A stretch of DNA of 64,000 bases from Siniperca chuatsi (taxonomy: Eukaryota > Chordata > Actinopteri > Centrarchiformes > Sinipercidae). The first letter of the stretch is position 1; every line of letters begins with the position of its first letter. A model generated the notes under the pieces. It made no database searches. It saw nothing but the letters and a program-made list of their open reading frames with translations, and was not told the DNA's origin. The stretch is taken from NCBI RefSeq assembly GCF_020085105.1, contig NC_058045.1:9336333-9400332 (forward strand). The letters are read 5' to 3'. Positions 47,701-64,000 of this stretch are shown here, one piece after another. Made by a program: the position numbers and the translations under genes.

Positions 47701-48010
47701 CATCCAGTGTCCTCCGCTGGCCTTTGCCGATAGCCGTCATGCTGTGTTCAATGTTGAGATGCGGTTTTCGGCTGATGAGTTTCTCGATGGTTTGGAAGCT
47801 GACAGAGCCGTTGAGGTGAGCATGAAGCTCCTGGCGACAGTCAAAAACGCTGACGTTAGCATGTAAGCTAGCTATCACAAACGTTAACTAACGTTACATG
47901 TACTCTCTTTAAACTCCTACGAGTCTTTCCACTTCTAACGCGTTATTAATTCATGTGTGACTTACCACTTTTGGCAGCTCCCGATAAAAGACATCACCCT
48001 TATTATCCAT
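44722..48010 (-). CDS. adal: Adenosine deaminase-like protein (N6-methyl-AMP deaminase), ten coding exons
   Basis: Zinc hydrolase that converts N6-methyl-AMP to IMP and so clears methylated adenosine nucleotides from RNA turnover (family knowledge). Minus-strand coding exons: 47966-48010, 47700-47830, 47362-47422, 47163-47250, 46977-47058, 46628-46754, 45875-45955, 45649-45787, 45460-45560, 44722-44913; in frame, 348 residues (human 355). Metal and substrate motifs are present: ELHAHLNG with His18/His20, LDLSGDP (about 171-177), LHLSE with His202/Glu205, RIGHGTF with His226, and TDDKG with Asp287/Asp288. The start chosen gives MDNKGDVFYRELPKV, close to the family's short leader. The frame is open further upstream, and an extra 53-codon leader from an upstream ATG is possible but unlike the family. 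Two acceptors (before 46754 and 45955) end in GAAG with a weak pyrimidine tract, yet only they keep frame. Confidence 0.95.
45195..45420. repeat. Interspersed repeat in adal intron (GGGCTGCACAATTAAG type)
   Basis: CACTAGGGCTGCACAATTAA, ATATTATCAAAATATTGCTA and GTGCAATTTCCAAATCACAG are typical of a fish repeat that starts TAGGGCTGCAC. It differs from family B after the first 12 bases. Right limit uncertain. Confidence 0.5.
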
Positions 48011-48240
48011 CACAAAGTAAAACAAAGCCTGAGATGACTGTCGAGCCCCGAGTTGTTCTCTGTCTGTCACATAACGCTGACAACCCGCCTCTGTTTTCAG
48101 TCTACATTTTCCTGTAGCACCACCAAGTGCAACAAAGAAAAAAGCCCCCGTTTTGTAGTGGGTTCCCACGTCAAGGTTCCGCTACTTCCGCTTTACTAAA
48201 AGTGTTGCAATCCCGTGAAAAGCTGCCTTTATACGTTCAA
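48011..48240 (-). promoter_or_regulatory. adal: Probable adal promoter and 5' UTR
   Basis: CpG-containing sequence upstream of the adal start with an ETS-type core (ACTTCCGC, 48183-48190, plus strand) and no clear TATA box, as is common for housekeeping genes. Assigned by position. Confidence 0.4.
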
Positions 48241-48544
48241 AAATGATATTGATGTGATGTTTTCTTTATGTGAATTGCAACTTGAACCCGTTTCTCCCTT
48301 ATTCTGGACGTGCAGATTAATTCACAATATCTGGAAAGACATTAAGACCTATAATGTTATGCAATACGTTTCCCTTTCTTCAAAGATAGCCTATTATTTT
48401 TGGTTTCTTTCGACATGATTAAGACAATGACTCTTATTTCCTTATAAATGTATTTCTTTTTATGGCAAAATTTCATATTCACAAATGTAAATTAACTAAC
48501 AAAAAAACATTGTTTGCTGTATATTTGAAGGAAATAGAACATTA

Positions 48545-48885
48545 TATCAGAATCAGCTTTATTGGCCAAGTATGTGCACACATACAAGGAATTTGACTCC
48601 AGTTTCAAGTTGCTCTCTATGCACTTACACAGAGAACAATTTAAAGGAAGATAGAAATAGACACACAGCTTAAAAACAAGGACAACAAAGCTGAACAAAG
48701 ATAGGTAAAAAATAAACAGAACTATTATGCACATACAAATTGGTGAAAAATGTGTATATATATATATATATATATAAATGTATAGAAAAAGCAACCGTGA
48801 CCAACAACATACAATGGCTATATACAAGTCAAGTGTTCTGTAGGTTGTAAACAAATACAAATAGTGCAAAGAGAATAAATATTGA
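48545..48885 (-). repeat. Interspersed repeat (AATCAGCTTTATTGGCCAAG type)
   Basis: Starts at 48549 with AATCAGCTTTATTGGCCAAG, then TATGTGCACACATACAAGGA and ATTTGACTCC, and ends near CAAATAGTGCAAAGAGAATA. This is a familiar fish repeat written here in reverse, so its 3' tail (AATAAAGCTGATT) is at the left. It lies between adal and csk. Confidence 0.65.
48755..48776. repeat. (TA)n microsatellite
   Basis: TA dinucleotide run inside the repeat at 48545-48885. Confidence 0.88.
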
Positions 48886-49056
48886 TTGATATATAGCCAC
48901 TATCTCACCCTCCTTAAATAATATAGCTGTCAAAACCATTCAAATCTGTAATACCTGTCACATTTTTATCCGGATTAACCCTCTTGCTCTCCCCCTTTTT
49001 TTTGTCAATTTTACAACAATTTTTATCCAAAACACATAAGATCTTAAAATATCACT

Positions 49057-49575
49057 AGATCCTTTACTTAAGTAAAACTATCAATACCAGACTATAAAAA
49101 TACAAGTAAAAGCCCTGCATTCAAACGTTTACTTTAAAGTACAGTTAAGTATTAACAGCAAAATATACTTAAAATATAAAAAGTAAAAGTACTCTTTATG
49201 CAGAATGGCCCATTTCATAATGATAAATTACATATATTATGTAACTGCATTATTATTACATGCATTTTGATGTTGTAGCTGGTCAATACGGAGCAATTTT
49301 CAACTACTTTGTATACTACTGGGGAGTTTAATCTATAATAATGCATCATAGTTTATAAGATGATGTGTTTTTCTTGTAAAATCTTTATCGCCAAAATAAC
49401 TAGTAACCTTGAGTTCTCAAATACATTTAGAGGAATAAAAAAGTGCAGTATTTTTCTTGAAAATGTAGTGAAGTAGAAAGAGAAATAGTTGTAAGTAAAT
49501 AACAAATATCTGAAAATTGTTCTGGTACCAATCGCAAGTACAGTATTTGAGTAATATGAGTGTACTTTTACACAT
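49057..49575 (-). repeat. Family A repeat, nearly full length
   Basis: AGATCCTTTACTTAAGTAAA at the left, GTAAAAGCCCTGCATTCAAA, ATAATGCATCATAGTTTATA, GTAGTGAAGTAGAAAG, and GCAAGTACAGTATTTGAGTA at the right. It is in reverse orientation compared with the copy at 3.8 kb and lies just beyond the probable csk 3' end. Confidence 0.7.
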
Positions 49576-49698
49576 TGATGGAGTTAGTTAGAACTACTAT
49601 GTACTACTTCAATATTAAATAGCAAATACTTTAACTTTTTAAAAAAGGATGTTAAAAAATAGTCGTTATTACAAAACAATTTCAAAATGTATTCTTTT

Positions 49699-49704
49699 TT
49701 TATT
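49699..49704 (-). terminator. csk: Candidate csk poly(A) signal
   Basis: AATAAA on the minus strand (TTTATT on plus), 833 bases past the csk stop codon. A second candidate lies at 49778-49783. Both fall in repeat-free sequence between the csk stop and the family A copy that ends near 49575. Confidence 0.4.
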
Positions 49705-50536
49705 GTTGAAAATGGCAACACAGTAAATTGATAAACATTCTCCTTTTCTCATTGCATACATTTCCCAAAATAAAACATTTATTGATGTCAGATGGATGTT
49801 CTGTACATAGGAATGATGCCTACATGACTGATGGTGTTATTGTCTCAGTAGTAAAGGTGACATATGTCCACACTGCTTCCTTTTATGACTTACAGAGGGA
49901 TCTAAAAGTAGGAATAACATATAAAAAATTATATAACAATGAAAAAATAAAGCTGCATAATTACAGTTATTTTAACTTAATCCTTTTAACAAAATAATTC
50001 AACATTCATGCAAAACGGTGTACCTGGAAACTGTCAAAAATAATACCGCAAGTAATGACGTATCAAAATTGTATTACTACTTTTGAAGCGTGTTTCCTCT
50101 TTAAACGGATACCATAGATTCAGTCAACTTACAGTGGTCAAATGATGTTACTGTCTACATGTTCATAAAATTATGCAACAAATGATGCCACAAAAATAAC
50201 CATGGATATCAACATAAAGGGCATAAAATACAAATAAAACAACAGGTCAAGGCACTGTGGCTCTGAGGCAGCACTGTCTAAGGAAAGACGCGTCGATATG
50301 ACAGTTAATCATTCACTCTTAATAACCGAGCTCTATTAGAGCAACTGAGCTGTTAATTAAGAGTTACTGCAGTCTGAGGTGAGGGATAAAACATAAACCT
50401 TGATAGTTTATGGACAATGTGTGAAAACAAGCTTTTTTGTCAACTAATACAGTTTGAAATCAATTTTTTCGTCCCGCGTTATGGTCCAAGTGGTCAAAAT
50501 GAAGGAAGAGGAAAGTCACATTTTGTGTCTGTTCTG

Positions 50537-58896
<8,360 letters not shown>

Positions 58897-60330
58897 GGTG
58901 AGGCGGTTTAATCCTGTCACAGGTGATGTTTTCTAGCTGCTACCATTAGAGCTGGTAAACATACACACACACACACACACATGCAGTACCTACGAAGAGA
59001 AACAGAATTTAGTCAGTATGACACCCCTGCTAAAGAGATATTCACTTAATTGCAAACACATTCTCAGGAAAATGATTAATTTGTGGTGTTTTTGTGCAGG
59101 GGCGCACATTAATTCCTAACAAGCAAGTCAGCTATTATCAGAACATACAAGAGTAGCAGCAGATCAGAAAGAAAGTGTCAGTAAAAATAAGTTGATGATT
59201 CAGAAAGCAGAACTAACAAGTAACTTTCACAACTAGGGCAGAATGTTTCCATGACGCAGGATAATAGTATGTATCTAAAGACAAGGCTTCAGTGTGTTGA
59301 TGGACCAATAACACAAATGAAATATACTATAACATAGATTTTGTAATAACATTATAGCTGATGAATAAAACTTGATCTGCTTTGTACTTTGTATTCTATA
59401 TGGTAACCCAGTTCATTTTGACCAAAAATGGACACACTGGTTCTCCAGCTAAGCACCAATGACTGGGCCTTGTAGGAATCAAGATAGCTCTCTTCAAGGC
59501 TGGAATGCAAATTTGTGGTGAGATCTGACCAAGCCCGAGGGACTCATCCAGCCCAGCGTTTCTTTACGTCAATAAAGCAGCCCTGCAACAGTAACCTTAG
59601 GCCTGAGTCACCCGGGGCAGTGTTTCCATGATACATGCAGATCAAATTAGAGCAGAGGCGTTATAGTGAAATGATGACCTGTGGATTAAGTCATGCTTAA
59701 TGTCCCCCCCTCTCTCTTCCCCCAAAACCCCACTTCCTCTCTTCCTGTATCAGTTCCCATGGAGCAGTGGTGGGGCTCAATGGTCAGAGCTCAGGGAAAA
59801 TCCTGACTCCGATAGATCTGTCACTGTTACATGAGGTCACATCCTCCAACATGTCTATTATTATGACATAAACTTCCTGTATGCAAGGAGAGATTTAGAA
59901 TACTTCAATATTAGGGTGGGGTGCTCAGAAACATGAAAGATATAACAGATACTCTGCTGATTTTGCTCTCCAAACTCTCTTTCAAAAGCATGTTTCTTCC
60001 ATTGAAAATATAATCTGACATGTCTTCTATGTCACACATTTAAATAAATAACCAGCCTCTTCACAGAGACCAAATGTGAGACTTAAAACTCTCATGCATC
60101 CCAGAGAGGACTGTCATCACTCAGTATGATGAGGATGTGGTGGATGTTGTCCCCAATGGAGTACTGCAGCTGTCTTTCTGTATAGAGGGACAAAACCATC
60201 TGGAAACATTTCCCATGACCATCTAACCAGCAAGGACACCCCTATTTTGCCTCTGCTCATTCCAACCCATCTTTTCTATGTTACACTTTGACATTTCACA
60301 CTGTGCAGAAGGTCATAACAGGAAAAGTAG
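58897..60330. other. csk upstream region / probable first intron
   Basis: The csk start codon exon has only 15 coding bases and the minus-strand sequence before it (GGTTTAAACC-type, AT-rich) does not look like a promoter. The true first exon and promoter therefore probably lie further upstream, perhaps beyond this window. One possible non-coding exon edge is CCATTCAG/GTATGG on the minus strand (cut at 63945-63950). No gene on the plus strand. Confidence 0.35.
58963..58980 (+). repeat. (AC)9 microsatellite
   Basis: AC dinucleotide run 67 bases upstream of the csk start codon, on the csk template side. Confidence 0.9.
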
Positions 60331-61400
60331 ACTAAGAGTCTACAGCCATGGTGGCTCGTTGAGGCTGTAAAGCTCATTGTGAAGAGAGGTTTAAAATACC
60401 TGAGTCATGAACAGTTCTACCAAAGTGATTTTCACCTCTCAAATAGTTTTGTTTAAATATTTTTTTAAAGGCCTGGAAGTTTAAAAGTATCCAGTATTTC
60501 ACAAGAAAAAAGGAATTATTATAGAATAAAAGTCAGAAAAAAATTAAACATAAATTGTGGAGAAGAAATATTTTTCAATTCTCTCCTATCCCATTAAACA
60601 TCTCATGGCCCCTCATGTGTATCTTGTGACACCTCTAGGATATCTTGACCCCCAGGTTGGAAACCACTGTGCTAGATAGAAAGCAGTGTTGGAAAGTAAG
60701 TATATTTACTCAAGTACTGTACTTAAGTACAATTCTGAGTTATTTGTACTTTTCTTGAGTATTAAAATTGTGTGCTACTTTATACTTTTTACTCCACTAT
60801 ATTTATTTGGCACCTGCAATTACTAGATACTTACTAGTTACTTTGCTAAAAACCTATAATGAGCATATAAAATACAATGCATTGTTATACAGTAAATTAA
60901 ACCATAAAAACGAGCTCTACTCAGACAGCACAACATAAAAATACAGCTTACATGTTACTGCATCAATAATAATAATCTAATAGTATAATATATATTAATG
61001 TAACAACGACAGAGCCAATTTTAGCTGCATAATGAGAACCTATACTTTTATACATTTTAAGTACATTTTCTTGATAATACTTACGTACTTTTACTTAAGT
61101 AAAAGATCTTAACACTCATTCCACCACTGATAAAATGTCAGGGGATCATCAAAGTTCACAGACACCATGAATGTCTGCACCAAATTGCATGGTAATCTAT
61201 CCAACTGTCATTTCACTCTGAATCACAAATGTCAACCTGCTGGTGGCACAAGAGGGAAAGTCAGGGGGATCACTAAAGTCAGTAGGATTCATTCTTTGTG
61301 GACCATAAATGTCTGTACAAAATTTCATGGCATTCCAAGGCGGCAGACCGACCGCCATTGCCAATCCTAGAGCCATGCTGCTAGCACGGCTAGAAACTCC
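60330..61400 (+). repeat. Family F copy split by other repeats
   Basis: The left end AGTCTACAGCCATGGTGGCT (60338-60357) and the right part 61130-61395 (GGGGATCATCAAAGTTCACA ... CTAGAGCCATGCTGCTAGCA) are family F text. Between them are an AACCACTG-type segment (about 60420-60675) and a complete family A copy (60683-61129). Confidence 0.55.
60683..61129 (+). repeat. Family A repeat, complete with both ends
   Basis: Left end CAGTGTTGGAAAGTAAGTAT and right end CATTCCACCACTG are inverse to one another over about 11 bases with one mismatch, the best-preserved pair of ends in the window. Flanking 8-mers ATAGAAAG and ATAAAATG agree at only 6 of 8 positions, so a target duplication is not proven. Confidence 0.75.
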
Positions 61401-62590
61401 TCTAATGTAGATCAGAAATCCAAACTTTTAACTAAAATCTTAGTATAAGTTATAACTTGAAGCAGGAAATCTTAGCTATTAGAATTTGTAGATTGCAACA
61501 GACTATGTCTGGGCAAAGTCCTTGGTGAAGGAGCAAAGTGATCTCACCAAGTGAGGAATGGATCTGACACACAACAGCACTTTTTAATTCGTCTCTTTTG
61601 GGACAGTGAATGCATCTCAGCAGCAGGCCACCAGCAGCTGATTAAATGGGACAGAACTCAGTCTGTCATGGTGTCACATTGCCATTTCCAGAGAGCTCTA
61701 CATGGAACCACAGCTTGCTCTTTTCAGGAAGTGGACAAGGCTGTCATTGTGAGTCGGTCGAGTTTCTACTGACCCCTGTCTCATTGAGAACTCCATCATC
61801 ATCAGTCTGTCCAGTAAGGGCAGCAATGTTTCAGTTCTGCAGGTCTTGAAATATGAATTATCCTTCACATTTTATTCTGCGAGTACAATTGGCTTGTGTC
61901 TTCTGTTCTGTTATTATTATGTGAATTCTTCTTTAAACATAGACCAAAAATAACCTCACAAATACCGAACAATGCCATGAAACAGTGACTGCAAGCAGTG
62001 AATTAGTACATCCGATTGAGAGATGTTGTCTGCTACAGGAGAAGTGATGCATGACATAAGCTATTGAAAGCAACAGGAAACCAGCAAACTCAGTGACAGA
62101 TTGAAATTGAATGGAGTCAGGAAAGAGCACAAAGAGCACAGATTTACTCCATATTTAACTAATAAACAGAGGTGTCATATCTCTTCAAACAAAGCACAAA
62201 TAGCTATTATAGTCCAATATGCATATTCATGGAATCCATAACATTCCTATTGTTCAAACCAAACCGGCTGATCATTATTTGACTCTTGTCTTATGACAGT
62301 CAGTCGTAGTCTAAACTGTACAAATCAGTGTTAGCAGGACTGCGCGAAGCAAGACAGGACAGGAATGTAGAAATATCTTCTTTGGCCTTGTTTAAATCTG
62401 CCACTCCCTCATCTGTCTGCAGACAGAATCGGAGGTGAAAATGCTGATCATGCTAGGTGTTGCAAACGCTGCTGTGATGTAGTGTAAATCGCTGGCTCCG
62501 TTTATTTTTGGCTTGTGATCTCTTACAAAAAAGCAGTGTCTACTTGGGGCCACATTTCAGATGTCTGAGTTAACATGTCTCCACCAAAGA
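61401..62590. other. Upstream DNA, no gene seen
   Basis: No coding exon chain, RNA gene or recognised repeat. Short overlapping plus-strand ORFs (61551-61849) have no domain. Confidence 0.4.
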
Positions 62591-62599
62591 GATGTTTAG

Positions 62600-63110
62600 A
62601 GGGAAAATATCTCACATGGTTTTATTTAAATAAGTGTTCAAGGCACAAAGAGGTAAAACTCTCAAATATTTTACAAAAAAATCAAAGATTAGAGAAAAGT
62701 CCAAAAAATTAATAAAATTTTGTGTATCAGAACTTTGGTTTTTCTTCTGTCATGCTGCATAATCATCTCATGACCCCTCAGATTTATCTTATGACCTTCT
62801 GAAGGGGTCTGACCCCTATGTTGGGAACCACTGGACTAAACTACATAACAGTATGTAAAGTAGTTAAAACTAGCTTCAGCTCGACCAGCTGCAACATTAA
62901 AATGCTGCTTACAGAGATAATACTGATGCATCAATATATAACAAGTACTTTTACTTTTAGTACTTTAAGTGTACGTTGCTGATAATACCTCTATGATTTT
63001 ACTTAAGTAGGATTTTGAATGCAGGACGTTTACTTGTAATTAAGTATTCTTACATTATTGTATTAGTACTTTTACTTAACTAAAGGATCTGAATACCTCT
63101 CCCACCGCTG
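62600..63110 (+). repeat. AACCACTG-type segment joined to family A right half
   Basis: About 62600-62835 has CATCTCATGACCCCTCAG and TGGGAACCACTGGACTAA, and 62845-63110 has the family A right half (TTACTTAAGTAGGATTTTGA, TAAAGGATCTGAATACCT, CCCACCGCTGG). The same order is seen at 60.4-61.1 kb, so the two parts may be one longer element type. Confidence 0.55.
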
Positions 63111-64000
63111 GATATCCTGTAGTAAGACCGTCACAATGAGCATCATGTTTGTGTTATTAGCTGTGTCCATCCCTCTTCTACAGTATGTACAGCAGGGGTC
63201 CTGGGCAATCTGTCCCTCATCTCGACCCTCCAGTCTCAGGATGCTCTGCGGCTGCTTTGATGCTGCTGCCCTTTTAACATCACCATTACAGCAGCAGGGT
63301 GGCAGGGTCAAGTGCAGAGAGAAAAAACAATAATTTCTGTCCTTATCCACTGAGCTTTTATCCGGCAGATATACAAACCAACACGCCGAGTGGTGAGAAA
63401 CGTACATAAAGAGAAAGAGCGCGTGCCAACAGTTCACCCAGCTGGGTCTGACAGCCTGCAGATGTTCTTGAGAAGTCTCAGAGGAGGAAATCACCTCTGT
63501 CTCCAGGACAACAGCTGGGCTCTGGTGCAGCAGCACTGCTCACTGAAGCAACTGTCTGTAGGATGTAAGAGCGGAAGTGCGAGTCCAGTGCTAGGCCCTG
63601 CAGTACAAGCCGTCATTGTATCACTTTAATCAGTCAGTTTTGCCTGTGGGGCTCCGTAATACAAAGCATGAACGCAAATGGCAGGGTATACACCTAAGAT
63701 AGCACCCCGTTTATCATAAATAAACTTAAAACTTAACACTGAAAAACAAGGCCGTTTTCAGAATAACAGGAAGAGAAAAATCAATGATTGATGATCCACC
63801 TTAACTTGGCCTCCAGTCAAATTTGCATTTTACTCCTATCCAAAGTTCAAACAACACAATGGTCTTCACACTTATGACACTTTAGGTAAGTGATGATTGC
63901 ACAAAGTAAACTCATCGAAAAACACCATGCAAGGCAAAGCCGCCATACCTGAATGGTGGACGGACACTTCCTTGCAGTGGTGCTGTGCACACCATGCAGT
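63111..64000. other. Window end, no gene supported
   Basis: A 154-codon minus-strand ORF (63072-63536) starts outside the repeat but ends in family A sequence and shows no domain. GC content is a little higher (63180-63640). This could be distal csk 5' sequence or part of the next gene, but no exon is defensible. Confidence 0.35.

Noticed and set aside
48011-48169. N-terminal extension of adal by 53 codons (upstream in-frame ATG)
   Set aside because: The frame is open, but family members have a short leader before the FYRELPKVELHAHLNG region, and the extension has no recognisable targeting signal.
63072-63536. 154-codon minus-strand ORF near the window end
   Set aside because: It runs into family A repeat sequence at its 3' end, has no domain and no conserved look; overlapping plus-strand ORFs exist in the same stretch.

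Overview
The window reads as vertebrate nuclear DNA, almost certainly from a spiny-rayed (perciform-type) teleost. It is AT-rich, its genes are split into many short exons with GT-AG introns, and it is full of short interspersed elements typical of fish genomes. Five protein-coding genes can be followed exon by exon, with reading frames that close at every junction. No rRNA, tRNA, CRISPR array, bacterial operon or viral genome is visible.

Layout. 1-11.6 kb: intergenic, with repeat copies and no gene I can support. 11.7-14.6 kb (minus): lmo2, a two-LIM-domain haematopoietic transcription adaptor. 14.9-15.3 kb (plus): an unassigned 112-codon ORF divergent from lmo2. 15.4-20.9 kb: intergenic and repeats. 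20.9-34.0 kb (plus): caprin1, an RNA-granule protein. 35.6-44.3 kb (plus): nat10, the RNA cytidine acetyltransferase. 44.7-48.0 kb (minus): adal, an N6-methyl-AMP deaminase family member, tail to tail with nat10. 49.7-58.9 kb (minus): csk, C-terminal Src kinase. 59-64 kb: csk upstream DNA with further repeat copies.

The five genes do not form a pathway. Their order reflects conserved linkage: lmo2-caprin1-nat10 matches the block on human 11p13, and adal and csk are on human 15q. caprin1, nat10 and adal act on RNA or modified nucleotides, lmo2 is a nuclear adaptor and csk a cytosolic kinase.

I did not find a convincing undescribed biological system. The best leads are a near-perfect 100-bp-arm foldback element in a nat10 intron, several clean nested transposon insertions (an hAT-like element with an 8-bp target duplication, a piggyBac-like TTAA element), two GC-AG introns (caprin1, csk), an Ala/Thr low-complexity tract in caprin1, a TG microsatellite beside a nat10 splice donor, a nat10/adal convergent gap without canonical poly(A) signals, and the unexplained ORF next to lmo2. 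Exon limits come from reading splice consensus, frame and remembered family sequence; no alignment was run.
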